Translations under genes and position numbers: made by a program | Notes under the pieces: generated by a model | Told to the model about the DNA's origin: nothing | The model's database searches: none | Seen by the model: only the letters and a program-made list of their open reading frames with translations | Assembly (NCBI GenBank): GCA_022702705.1 | Contig: CM040434.1 | Span: forward strand, 23,788,001 to 23,852,000 | Length of the DNA stretch: 64,000 nt | DNA from: Papilionanthe hookeriana x Papilionanthe teres | Taxonomy: Eukaryota > Streptophyta > Magnoliopsida > Asparagales > Orchidaceae | Reading direction: 5' to 3' | Shown: positions 23,713 to 32,831 of the stretch, piece by piece | How positions within the stretch are numbered: the first letter of the stretch is position 1 | How the letters are laid out: every line of letters starts with the position of its first letter

Positions 23713-24126
23713 CTCATTCACAACCAAGTGGAATGCTATGTGGATGATTTGGTCGTCAAGAGCAAGATAAAAGGAAACCACCTATATGATTTGAGGATTG
23801 TATTTGAACGATTACGACAATATAATCTGAAGATGAATCCCTTAAAGTATGGTTTTGGCGTTACCTCTGGGAAATTTCTAGGATTCGTTGTCCGTCATCA
23901 GGAAATCGAAATCGACCTAGAGAAGATTAAAGCCATCTTAGAAATGCCTCCCCCTAAAACCTTGAAACAACTACTTTCATTTCAAGGAAAACTGGCATAT
24001 CTGAGGCGCTTTATACCTAATCTGTCGGGTAGGTGTTAGCCTTTCTTGGCATTAATTGAAAAGGATGCCAAATTTATTTGGGAAGAAAAGTGCCAGTAGA
24101 CTTTCGAAGATATTAAATGATATCTA
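23713..24126 (+). pseudogene. H1 reverse transcriptase, C-terminal half
   Basis: The frame resumes LIHNQVECYVDDLVVKS, with the catalytic YVDD at 23737-23748 intact. The thumb and connection follow, with FLGFVVRHQEIEIDLEKIKA and LAYLRRFIPNLSGR, as in Tat elements. A TAG at 24037-24039 and another at 24097-24099 interrupt the connection to RNase H. The N-terminal half lies at 1576-2718. In the intact element the two would form one polyprotein domain. Confidence 0.88.
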
Positions 24127-24470
24127 ATGACACCTCTTGTTTTAGCAGCCCCTATCCCGAGTAGACCGTTGATACTTTATACCGCGGTGTTAGATGAGTC
24201 TCTCAGAGATCTACTTGCCCAAGTCAATGATGAGGGTAAAGAGAATGCACTCTACTACTTGAGTCGACGCCTAATACCCGCGGAGGTAAAGTATCCTCCT
24301 ATCGAGAAACATTGTCTAGCTTTGGTTTTTACCACTCAAAAGCTCAGACATTACATGTTGTCTCATAAAGTCAACCTGATTTCGCAGGTTAATCCTTTAC
24401 AATATTTGATGACCGTACCAACGCTTTCGGACGCTTAGCAAGGTGGTCAATGATATTATCGCAATTCGAT
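24127..24470 (+). pseudogene. H1 RT-associated RNase H, degenerate type
   Basis: The reading LILYTAVLDESLRDLLAQ, NALYYLSRRLIPAEVKYPP and CLALVFTTQKLRHYMLSH is the RNase H next to RT. In Tat/Ogre elements this domain is known to have lost catalytic acidic residues, and the second RNase H takes over. That is what is seen here, where the first strand lacks the usual D-x-S. The frame ends at a TAG (24436-24438). The 185 bases to the next domain encode linker in another frame. Confidence 0.8.
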
Positions 24471-24622
24471 ATAACCTTCGTACCCCTTCGCGCTATCAAA
24501 GGGCGCATTCTCTGCATTTTCTCGCAGCAGCACCCACTCGCCAAACTGGGTCCCCACTCAATGATGAGTTACCAGATGAGCAGATACTACAGATAGAAGA
24601 TCCCAATGCTCAACATTGGTAA

Positions 24623-25178
24623 ATGTACTTTGATGGAGCGTCATCAGCTCGAAAAGACAAAGGATCAGGAACAGTTATACCAGGCAAAGCAAGAATTGGT
24701 TTAATCTTCGTGACACCAGATCGGACCATGCTGAGGTTTCCTTACCACTTAACAGAGCCGTGTACCAATAATGAAGCAGAGTATGAAACCCTAATCACCG
24801 GCTTGGAATTAGCAATACTAATGAATATAACAGACATTTCCATTTATGGTGACTCACAGCTCGTCATCCAGTAAGTGGCAGGACAGTACAAAATTCTAAA
24901 GCCGATATTAAAAGAATACCACCGGTATACAATGAAGTTACTCGAGCAAATTCCGAATGTGATATTCTATAGGATTCCTCGAGCAGACAATGCCCATGCG
25001 GACTCTTTAGCAAAACTCGCTAAAGAATTGGCTTGTCCACCCAAATATTCTATAGATATTACAAGACAAGGACAAGCAGTGTTGTCTCGCATCGACCTCG
25101 ACAAACTACATGAAATTGAAAAAGAAAAGACAGCTTGCCGCAAGTGGCGAAGATACGTAAGATCGGCGTCGCCCATTA
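24623..25178 (+). pseudogene. H1 second (archaeal-type) RNase H
   Basis: Blocks are MYFDGASSARKDKGSGTVI, EPCTNNEAEYETLITGLELA, ISIYGDSQLVIQ and RADNAHADSLAKLA. All four catalytic acidic positions (D in YFDGA, E in NNEAEYE, D in YGDSQ, D in HADSL) are present. One TAA at 24872-24874 breaks the frame after VIQ. This additional domain between RNase H and integrase is the established signature of the Tat/Ogre lineage. It would degrade the RNA strand during reverse transcription. Confidence 0.88.
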
Positions 25179-26416
25179 ATGAAATATTTGCAAACCGGAA
25201 AGCTACCAGAAGATAAGTCAGTAACGCACCGGATTGAGAAGAGGGCTTTATCGTATGCCCTGATCGATAATGTTCTATATATGAGATCCATCGACCAGAT
25301 GTGGCTGAGATGTCTGAGCAGAGCGTGCATACGTAAAATTGTCAAAGAAGTACATGCTGGATTGTGTGGTGCTCACCAGTCAGGACCGAAAATGAAGATG
25401 AAAATCAAAAGACTCGGATGCTATTAGCCAGCAATGATGACAGATTGCATGGACGTAGCTAAGAGATGCCATCAGTGTCAGGTGCATGGAGTAGTCTTGC
25501 ACCAGCCTCCGAATGTTCTACACCCAACGATTACCTCGTGGCCATTCGAGTGCTGGGGTACGGACATAGTGGGCCTGATAGACCCTCCTCCATCAAAAGG
25601 ACATAGGTTTATACTCCCCGCTACAGACTACTTTTCCAAGTGGGCAGAAGCAGTTCCACTACGGGAAATCACAGCGCAGCAAGTTTTACAGTTCTTCAAG
25701 AATCAAATCGTCTACCGTTTCGGTGTACCGTGTAGAATCATCTTCAAAAATAGGTTCGCTTTCAAGAGCACAAAAATCAACAACTTCGTCAGAAGACACG
25801 AGATAGATTAGAGATACTCGACGATCTACTACCCTAAAGCAAATGGCTTGGCAGAAGCCTTCAATAAAACTCTTGTTCAGATTCTGAAGAAGACGCTCGA
25901 CGACAATAAAAGAGGATGGCACGAGAAGCTACTAGAAGCTTTGTGGGATTACAGGACGACAGTCAGGATGTCGACACAGTCTATGCCTTACACTCTTGTG
26001 TACGGGTTCGAGGCAGTTCTTCTGCTAGAAGTTCAGCTACCGTCGCTCCGGGTTGCCGTTGCCAATCAAATTACAACAGAAGTGAATGCCAAGTTACGAC
26101 TTGTAGAATTGGAAAGCCTTGAAAAAAAAGATTGCTCGCACAACAGAACTTGGAACTCTACCAAGCGAAGATGAGTCAAGCCCACGATAAATTGGTCCGC
26201 CTGAGGTCATTCAAAGTTGGTGACCTCGTGCTCGTTCTTAGAAGGCCTATTCTTGCACACCGCAAAATAGGTGGAAAATTTGAACCAACCTGGGAAGGAC
26301 CATTTGTGGTGGAGAAGGTCTACATAGGAGGATCTTACCAGTTGGTGGATTCTCAAAGGGATAGACCCATGTTGCCCATCAATGGACGATTTTTAAAGAA
26401 ATATTACGCGACATGA
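25179..26416 (+). pseudogene. H1 integrase with C-terminal module
   Basis: Zinc-binding HHCC region: HAGLCGAHQSG then KRCHQCQVHG, with a TAG (25425-25427) at a conserved aromatic position. The core starts ECWGTDIVGLIDPP (first D). The second catalytic block reads RIIFKNRFAF where S-D-N-G is expected, so the second acidic residue is lost. The third block KANGLAEAFNKT keeps E. A TAG lies at 25808-25810 and a frameshift near 26130. The C-terminal GPY/F-type module is intact (GDLVLVL, WEGPFVVEKVYIGGSYQL), ending at a TGA at 26414-26416. It would insert the cDNA into chromosomes; this copy cannot. Confidence 0.88.
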
Positions 26417-26786
26417 AAAGACTGAAAAAAAATGGATATTTGTTTCAATAATAGCTATAGGGCTAGTGTCTGTGACTGGGTCCAAAATTTTGTAATAATA
26501 AAAAAAAAAGCATAAAATAAAAGAAATCTTCCCACAAAATGAAAACAAGTTTGCCAAATTCTAAATCTAATTTTTATAAAAACATTAAATAAAATAATGG
26601 CATCAAGTTAATTGCTAAAACTTGTTTAAAGTAAATGATAATTTGATTTTGTACTTGCACAACACCACTCGCTGACATTTCCCCTTGTTTACTTGTGTAG
26701 AAAGTGTCGAGTTTCGAGTCGGTGTTTGCTCTTTGATACGGCTTCGACCTCACATCTAGAAATGTATACTGAAGCGAACGTAGAAA
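26417..26786 (+). other. H1 spacer between integrase and the AlkB ORF
   Basis: A-rich, non-coding. It includes a 10-A run near 26500. I see no separate promoter or splice signal I can support. Confidence 0.5.
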
Positions 26787-28165
26787 ATGAAGCCAATGAA
26801 GAAATTCAGTCGCAGGGAGGTCGGACAAACCTCAGGACATGGGGGAACCAAAGGTTCTGTTGACTCGCACCTCCTTACTGAGAGACGCACTGATGTCCCA
26901 TCCATGATCACCACTCCACAAGGTGATCTGGTTGCCGCTTCAGCTGGCAGAATTTCAAACGCTCCGTTAGCAAATACAAGCAGAAGAAATAGAAATTGCT
27001 GCAAGCGCCACCTCCTGGAAAGGATGGAGAGAAGACGGGCTAGGGAGTCAGACGCTGAGCTACCGCCTGTGCTAGAAGAATTTCATCTCGCGAGAAATGA
27101 AAGAGACCGAGGACAGCTCTCCGCGCACGTATATCGAGCCGAAACCATCGAGGAGCCCGTTCTGACATGGGATCCAATGAAGGAAGTTTTCGCCGGATGC
27201 TCGATTTGCAACTCGAGCTTGCCCAGGCTGCCTTCAGATATAGGGGCATTTTCAGAATGCCCAGAATGCCATGTTCTACAGCTTGAGGAATACGACACCT
27301 TCGAGGCATATGCAGCCGCCTCGATGCTACTTCAGAGTAGGGAATTTCCGAGTGTGGAGCCATACGTACCAGAGTATGTTTTTCCGCCTCCACAAGGAGT
27401 CCCGTACTACATCATGGCAAAGATACGAAGAATAAAAAAAAGGAATTTGAGCATTACGAGGATATTCAAGGAAAATGGGTCAACATCCTTGAAGGACTCG
27501 AGCTCTATACTGATGTGTTCTCAAAAGAAGATGAAGAAGATATTTTGGATTGCGTCAAAGCTCTCAAGACCAAGGGAAAAGCAGGTCACTTGAAGCCCAG
27601 AACGTATACGAAGCCATCTAAATGACAGAGAGGAAAAGGCAGGGTCACTATTTAGTGTGGTTGCTGCTACAACTTTGCTAGAGATCGACAGGGAAACCCC
27701 CCGGGGATTTTACAACATGATGAGGTGGATCAGATACCACCACAAATAAAGATGATGATGATCAGGAGGATGGTTGATTGGCACATACTGCCTGCAGACT
27801 GTATCCCAAACAGCTGCATTATAAATATTTATGAGGATGGGGACTGCATCCCTCCTCATATTGACCACCACGACTTCGTGAGGCCCTTCTGCACGGTCTT
27901 CTTTATGAGTGAATGCAATATTTTGTTTAGACGTGAAATTTGGATAGTTGGACCAGGTGAATTCTGAGGTTCTGTTGAGATTCCCTTGCTAGTCGGATCA
28001 GTGCTGGTCTTAAAAGGAAATGGAGGGGATTTGGCAAAACACTACATCCCCGGAGTTGCAGGAAAAAGGGTGCCAGTCACCTTCAAGAGAATGGATGAAG
28101 ACAAAGCGTCGTTCTTCCATGAACCGGATCAGGAGCTGGAGAACCTTCGTCCTTTGCCACTGTGA
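26787..28165 (+). pseudogene. H1 extra ORF: zinc-ribbon-like segment plus ALKBH9/10-type AlkB dioxygenase
   Basis: An ORF opens at ATG 26787. Residues 1-130 are basic and unrecognised. CSIC and CPEC at residues 138-141 and 158-161 form a two-CxxC, zinc-ribbon-like pair. At an A8 run (27434-27441) the frame shifts, and the next frame, 27443-28165, encodes an AlkB domain. Blocks are NILEGLELYTDVFS, CGCCYNFARDRQGNPPGIL, DWHILPADCIPNSCIINIY, GDCIPPHIDHHDFVRPFCT, VGSVLVLKGNGGDLAKHY and KRVPVTFKRMDE. Fe(II) ligands H-x-D (27857-27865) and H (28040-28042) and the 2-oxoglutarate-binding arginine region (28067-28090) are present. These blocks are specific to plant ALKBH9/ALKBH10, RNA N6-methyladenosine demethylases. 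Three stops (27623 TGA, 27653 TAG, 27965 TGA) inactivate it. No intron interrupts the domain, which suggests capture from spliced RNA. Confidence 0.88.
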
Positions 28166-28732
28166 CGGTGGTACCTCCGGGTGTTCGCAAGGGGACTTTT
28201 GTTCAGGAGCGTAACCTTGGCAGTGTCGGCTCCGTCCTCCGCAAAGAACTCTCGTAGGCGAACGCTACTATAGCTACATGCAGAGCGCAACAGCTTGTTG
28301 TCGCACTTCCGCAGCAGCACTGATGACATGATACACCTATTTTGTTCGCTTTGTACACATGATCGCCTTTGTACACGCGATCGCCTTTGTTCAGCCTTGT
28401 ACACGTGATCGCTTTAGATGCTTGTTAGTGTCGATCGCTTGTATTTCTTTTAAGATGAATCAATGAAGATTTTCTGACTTTTCAGAAATGTTTCTTTCAA
28501 TGCAACGATCGAAAGCCATTGAACCACCCGTTGGTTCCCAAAAAAATGATGATACAGAAAAAAGGATTAAAAAAATGAAAATTGAAAATGAAATTAACTA
28601 AAAAGAAACGAAAAATGAAAATGAAATGGAAAGTCAAAACAAAATCAAATGAAGTGAAATGAAAATGAAAAGAAATGAAAACAAATGAAACAAATTCAAA
28701 AATAAACAAAGTGAAACAACAAAAAAAAAATT
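28166..28732 (+). other. H1 3' non-coding region before tandem repeats
   Basis: An overlapping frame after 28160 reads VVPPGVRKGTFVQERNLG to a TAG near 28258, possibly the shifted tail of the AlkB ORF. Three short repeats follow (28350-28415), then an A-rich tract rich in GAAATGAAAA (28550-28730). Confidence 0.45.
28350..28415 (+). repeat. Short direct repeats with GATCGC core
   Basis: Three copies of TTGTACACnnGATCGC, the first two exactly 18 bp apart (28351, 28369) and the third at about 28397 after an 11-bp insert. The middle one contains the palindrome GCGATCGC. Confidence 0.8.
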
Positions 28733-29365
28733 CCCTAAATTTCCATCTCCCTTCCGAGATATTTTTCTACCTTCCATGAAATTCTGGGGTCGGAGCTTAG
28801 TCGTCCGATTTCCCAAAAATTCCCTAAATTTCTATTTCCCTTCCGAGATATTTTTCCGCCTTCCATGAAATTCTGGGGTCGGAGCTTAGTTGTCCGATTT
28901 CCCCAAAAAAAAATCCCTAAATTTCCATCTCCCTTTTGAGATATTTTTTCGCCTTCCATGAAATTCTGAGATCAGAGCTTAGTCGTCCGATTTCCCAAAA
29001 ATTCCCTAAATTTCCATCTCCATTTCTAGATATTTTTCCGCCTTCCATGAAATTTTGGGGTCGGAGCTTAGGCGTCCAATTTCCCAAAAAAAAATTCCCT
29101 AAATTTCCATCTCTATTCCTAGATATTTTTCCGCCTTCCATGAAATTTTGGGGTAGGAGCTTAGGCGTCCAATTTCCCAAAAAAAAATTCCCTAAATTTT
29201 CATCTCCCTTCCGAGATATTTTTCTGCCTTCCATGAAATTCTGGGATCGGAGCTTAGTCGTCCGATTTCCCAAAAATTTCTTAAATTTCCGTCTTCCGTC
29301 CGAGATATTTTCTGCCTTCCATGAAATTCTGGGGTCGGAGCTTAGTCGTCTGAATTCCCAAAAAA
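28733..29365 (+). repeat. 91-bp tandem repeat array, 7 units
   Basis: The landmark CTTCCATGAAATT recurs at 28771, 28860, 28953, 29042, 29135, 29228 and 29316, spacing 88-93 bp. Each unit holds TTTCCATCTCC, GAGATATTTTTC and GGGTCGGAGCTTAG. Units differ by point changes and by the length of an A run. Tat/Ogre elements are known to carry such arrays between the last ORF and the 3' LTR. Open frames across the array are a by-product of the repeat. Confidence 0.93.
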
Positions 29366-29379
29366 GAAAATTTTCCTTG

Positions 29380-29614
29380 AATTCCGAGGTCCGTAGCTAA
29401 ATTCTGATTCTCATTTACAAGGCTGGTACAAAAAATCCAGTTCTCTCCCTCTGAGGTCAGTACCTAAATTCTGATTCTCATCTTGCCAAGGTCAGTACCT
29501 AAATACCGGCTTCCAGTCCTGAGGCTGGTACCTAAATTCCAGTACTCATCCTTCCGAGTCAATACCTAAATTCTAATTCTCCTCCTGCGAGCGGTATCGA
29601 AATTCTGCTTTCGC
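29380..29614 (+). repeat. Tandem repeat array of about 34-bp units
   Basis: About seven diverged units with consensus GAGGTCAGTACCTAAATTCTGATTCTCATCC, adjoining the 91-bp array but unrelated to it. Confidence 0.8.
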
Positions 29615-30026
29615 TTAAAATTTTAAATTCCCACAAATTCAAATCCTAAAATTAAATTCAAAAAAACAAAAACAAAATTCCAAACTTCAAATTCAAAACA
29701 AAGTTTTAAACCAAAATTTAAGCGGAAACTTGGAATCAAATTCTTCATTCCCCTTTTCAAATCAAATCGGTTCGGATTCCTTCAGAGTTTGGAAGCTTGA
29801 AATTCACAGCTCTAGCTGAAAGGTATTCCATCCTTCTTTCCCAATGAGAGTCCCTGGATTGGAAGGTCTTCAACCAAACAATCCCCAGCGGAAACTCACT
29901 TGCTAAACTCTTTGTCCTATCTTAAGTTTTCACTCAGACAGTTGTGTTGGTCTTGTTGATCTCGTTGGTCAATACCAATACGTGCAGTGTGCTTGCCCAA
30001 CACACCAGACTTATTGGGGGTCCATT
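29615..30026 (+). other. H1 pre-LTR region with purine tract
   Basis: AT-rich, then mixed sequence without coding signal. It ends ACTTATTGGGGGTCCATT directly before TGTTGACC. The G run preceded by ATT is a weak polypurine tract at about 30012-30020. Confidence 0.55.
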
Positions 30027-30030
30027 TGTT

Positions 30031-30052
30031 GACCTCACTTTTGGTTGAGGTC
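30031..30052 (+). other. LTR terminal hairpin, copy D
   Basis: GACCTCA and TGAGGTC form a 7-bp stem around CTTTTGGT. The stem is kept although the loop differs from A, C, E and F. Confidence 0.82.
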
Positions 30053-31617
30053 TAGTATCTCTTTAGAATAGCCTAGGCTCTAGCCATAGGACTCTCCTGG
30101 TGACTTTCTTAGAAGGCTAGTCATGGAACCCTCACCATAGAAATTCAAAACTCTTCTTGCTTCACTAGGGGTTTTCATATGCATAAGGCCTAACCTCCAC
30201 CTTTTGGTAGGAAAAAGGCAAGCACAAAGAATCCTAGGGGAAGTCTCCTATAGGTGGCCAAACCTTAGGATTTGCCCTGAGGGAGGTCTGGAGTTCACCA
30301 CTCACATGCACACATTCCCCCAAACCTTTGGAAACTCTTCTACTCAACTCTTGGCATCAAGATAGGGTTTGACTAGTGCCAATACATAGAGGACCAAATG
30401 TGAGTGACCCTTGGTCCATAACTTAATTTAAACCATCTCATGACATTCATCTCAAACTAAGCTTCTATTTTCCAAAATTTCAATTTTTTGGCCCCTGGCC
30501 TCCCAAAATGCCCTAAATTACCCAAAATTCTTCAAATTCACCAAAATTCCCTAAAAGTCATTCCAAGATATCCCTTACCACTCAAATTGACCAAAATTAC
30601 CCAAAATTGCCAAAATACTCTTTTTGCCCAAAAATCCAAAAATTCCAAAAAATTCCCAAAAAAATCCAAGAAATCCTAAAAATTTCTAATTTTATTTTGT
30701 TTAACTACACCATAAGCAAATTTTGCCAATTTAATCGAGTTTGATCAAAATCCCCAAATTGGTCTAAGTGACTCAAGTCCCCTAAATAAACCCAATGTCA
30801 ATCAATTCCTCCCAAATTTCAATCCCAAACTCTTTATAACACCTCCTTAAACTGAATTGAATCATCAATTTTCCACAATTTGAGCTCAAGTCTTACCTAA
30901 ATCCATTTCAGACCAAAACCTCTAATTTTGACAAAAATTGAACACATGTCCTAAATCCACCAAATTGACCCTCCAAACTTTGTCAAAACCATTTCATGTC
31001 TTCATGAAAAATCTTTGAGACATCCATATCTAAACTATTTTTGAAGACTTCTAGACCTCATTCCCACTCAAACTCAAGATAACTTGACCCAAACTCGGTA
31101 TGGTCCAAAATAATCAAAAATCCTATCCATACCAAAATTGAACATCCAAATGAGCTCAAAACCACTTTATGTCTTCATGAAAGATCTGCATTACAATCAC
31201 GTGGAAAATATTGATCAAGGCACTTGGGCTTTATTCAAGCTCTAACCCAAGTTAAGCTAACCCAAACCTAAATGAACCTAATTGAACTAATAATTCAAAT
31301 CAAACCAAATTAAACCAAAATTAACCAAATTAACCTCATGGCAGCCCTAAAATAAATATATTTATATATAAAATAAAATAATAAAAATAAATAAATAAAA
31401 TAAAATAAACAAAAAAAACACCTCTCCTCTCCCTCACCTCTCCCTCACTCTACCCGCAATCCTAAAGCCTACCCACCTCACCTCCTCCTTACCTTCATCA
31501 TACCTCCACCTCACCTCTCCCTCACTCCTTCTTTGAATTCTAGCCAAGAGCCCCTCTAAAAAAATCCCTCACCATCCCATTTTTTACACACACACACACC
31601 TAGTCTTACTCACTTAG

Positions 31618-32831
31618 GGTGCTTTTGGGAGGGATTATTTCCAAGAGGTGGCTTTTCAAAACGCAATAGTCTGTTTGGAAATCCCATTTCCACAGCTTAT
31701 TCTAAAATGGAGTTTCCAATTTACTATTAGAAGTGGAACGCGGTCACTACCCCGCGATCCGCGTTTTCATACGACGAAAGATTATAAACACCCGAGGGGG
31801 GAAGCCACTACTCAAACTCATCTCCCTCCCCGATCCCGCACATCGCAGCACTCCCTCGCTCGATCTGCGTCTCCCTCCTTCTTTGGCGTCACTCGATCTG
31901 CATCTCCTAATAACTATCTTCGGCATCACTCGATTTGTGGCTCCCTCTATCGTTCGATCTGTGGCTCCCTCCGTCGCTCGATCTGCATTTCCATCTTTGG
32001 CGTCGCACATCGCAAGCCCGGCCATGTATCACTCCAGTCGGGTTCTAATCCTATCATGGATGGCTTCTGTAACTCCTCTGGAAGCTCAAAGAAGTTTGAA
32101 GGTGAACTGTTGGAAGTGATTTTGCTTCCTTCATCCTTATTTTTATGTTGTGGAGATGGGAAGGAAGAACGTGGAATCTCTTGTTTCGATGCCATCGACG
32201 GTGTTAGATTCAAAGATGGTAACACATGATTCTCTCGCATCTAGGATTGTTCGCTTTCTCGCCTCCACATGTGTGCTCCCCAACGTAGGTGATCACATAT
32301 GAGAAGGTATCGTCTTCCGACTTCGCACTCGTCTTGTCGCTTGCGTGCCTCTATCATACTTGTTTCCGCATCCGAAGCAATTTCTACAAGATTAGAGTGT
32401 GCCGATAATTAGTGCTTGCTCAAGAGGATAATTTTAGACCTCAAAGAACCTCTAGAATCTGTTCTCATCTTGTAATCAGTAAAGTAATGCTTCATTTGGG
32501 TTATTAGTCCTCTGGAAAAGTCAAGCTGTTCTCTGTAGATGAAAGTCAAGCTGTTCATTAGATCTAGTATACACTGTTTTAAAGCCATTTTTTGATAAAT
32601 TGTTGCAAATCAACCGGTCTCAAACCGCGGAAACAAAACAGCTTAACAACTTATTCAGAACAAGGGGCGGATTTGTCATTGAGCTACAAACAACTGCAAT
32701 TCAGCTGTTTTCCAAACACTCAAACCAAACAGACAGACAAATTATCTGGACAATCAGCTTATCAGTAGATTATCAGGATAATTTGCTTTTCCAGATAATC
32801 TGGATAATCTGCAGCTGCGCCAAACAGAACC
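31618..32831. mobile_element. PIF/Harbinger-like non-autonomous DNA transposon
   Basis: The 1214-bp insert has imperfect terminal inverted repeats, GGGTGCTTTTGG against GGTTCTGTTTGG, each flanked by TTA (31615-31617, 32832-32834). The TTA duplication and GGG...TGTTTGG ends fit PIF/Harbinger. An alternative is a longer duplication, CTTACTCACTT, present on both sides, which would point to a Mutator-like element. It is GC-richer than the LTR around it and contains a short minisatellite. No transposase domain is visible. The 193-residue open frame at 31648-32229 overlaps the terminal region and has no recognisable domain. Confidence 0.68.
31845..32005 (+). repeat. Minisatellite inside the DNA transposon
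   Basis: Five irregular copies of a CTCGATCTG-centred unit, usually preceded by CTCCCTC and TCG, spaced about 28-36 bp. Confidence 0.75.

Noticed and set aside
27435..27593. C-terminal 50 residues of the 268-residue frame starting at 26787
   Set aside because: After the A8 run the matching AlkB reading is in the other frame, so this tail is read out of frame.
28917..29400. Open frames of 118 and 154 residues on both strands
   Set aside because: They translate the 91-bp tandem repeat; open frames on both strands reflect the repeat unit, not coding selection.
31648..32229. 193-residue open frame in the DNA transposon
   Set aside because: It begins within the terminal region, is S- and R-rich owing to the CTCGATCTG minisatellite and has no recognisable domain. 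The other frames are open too.
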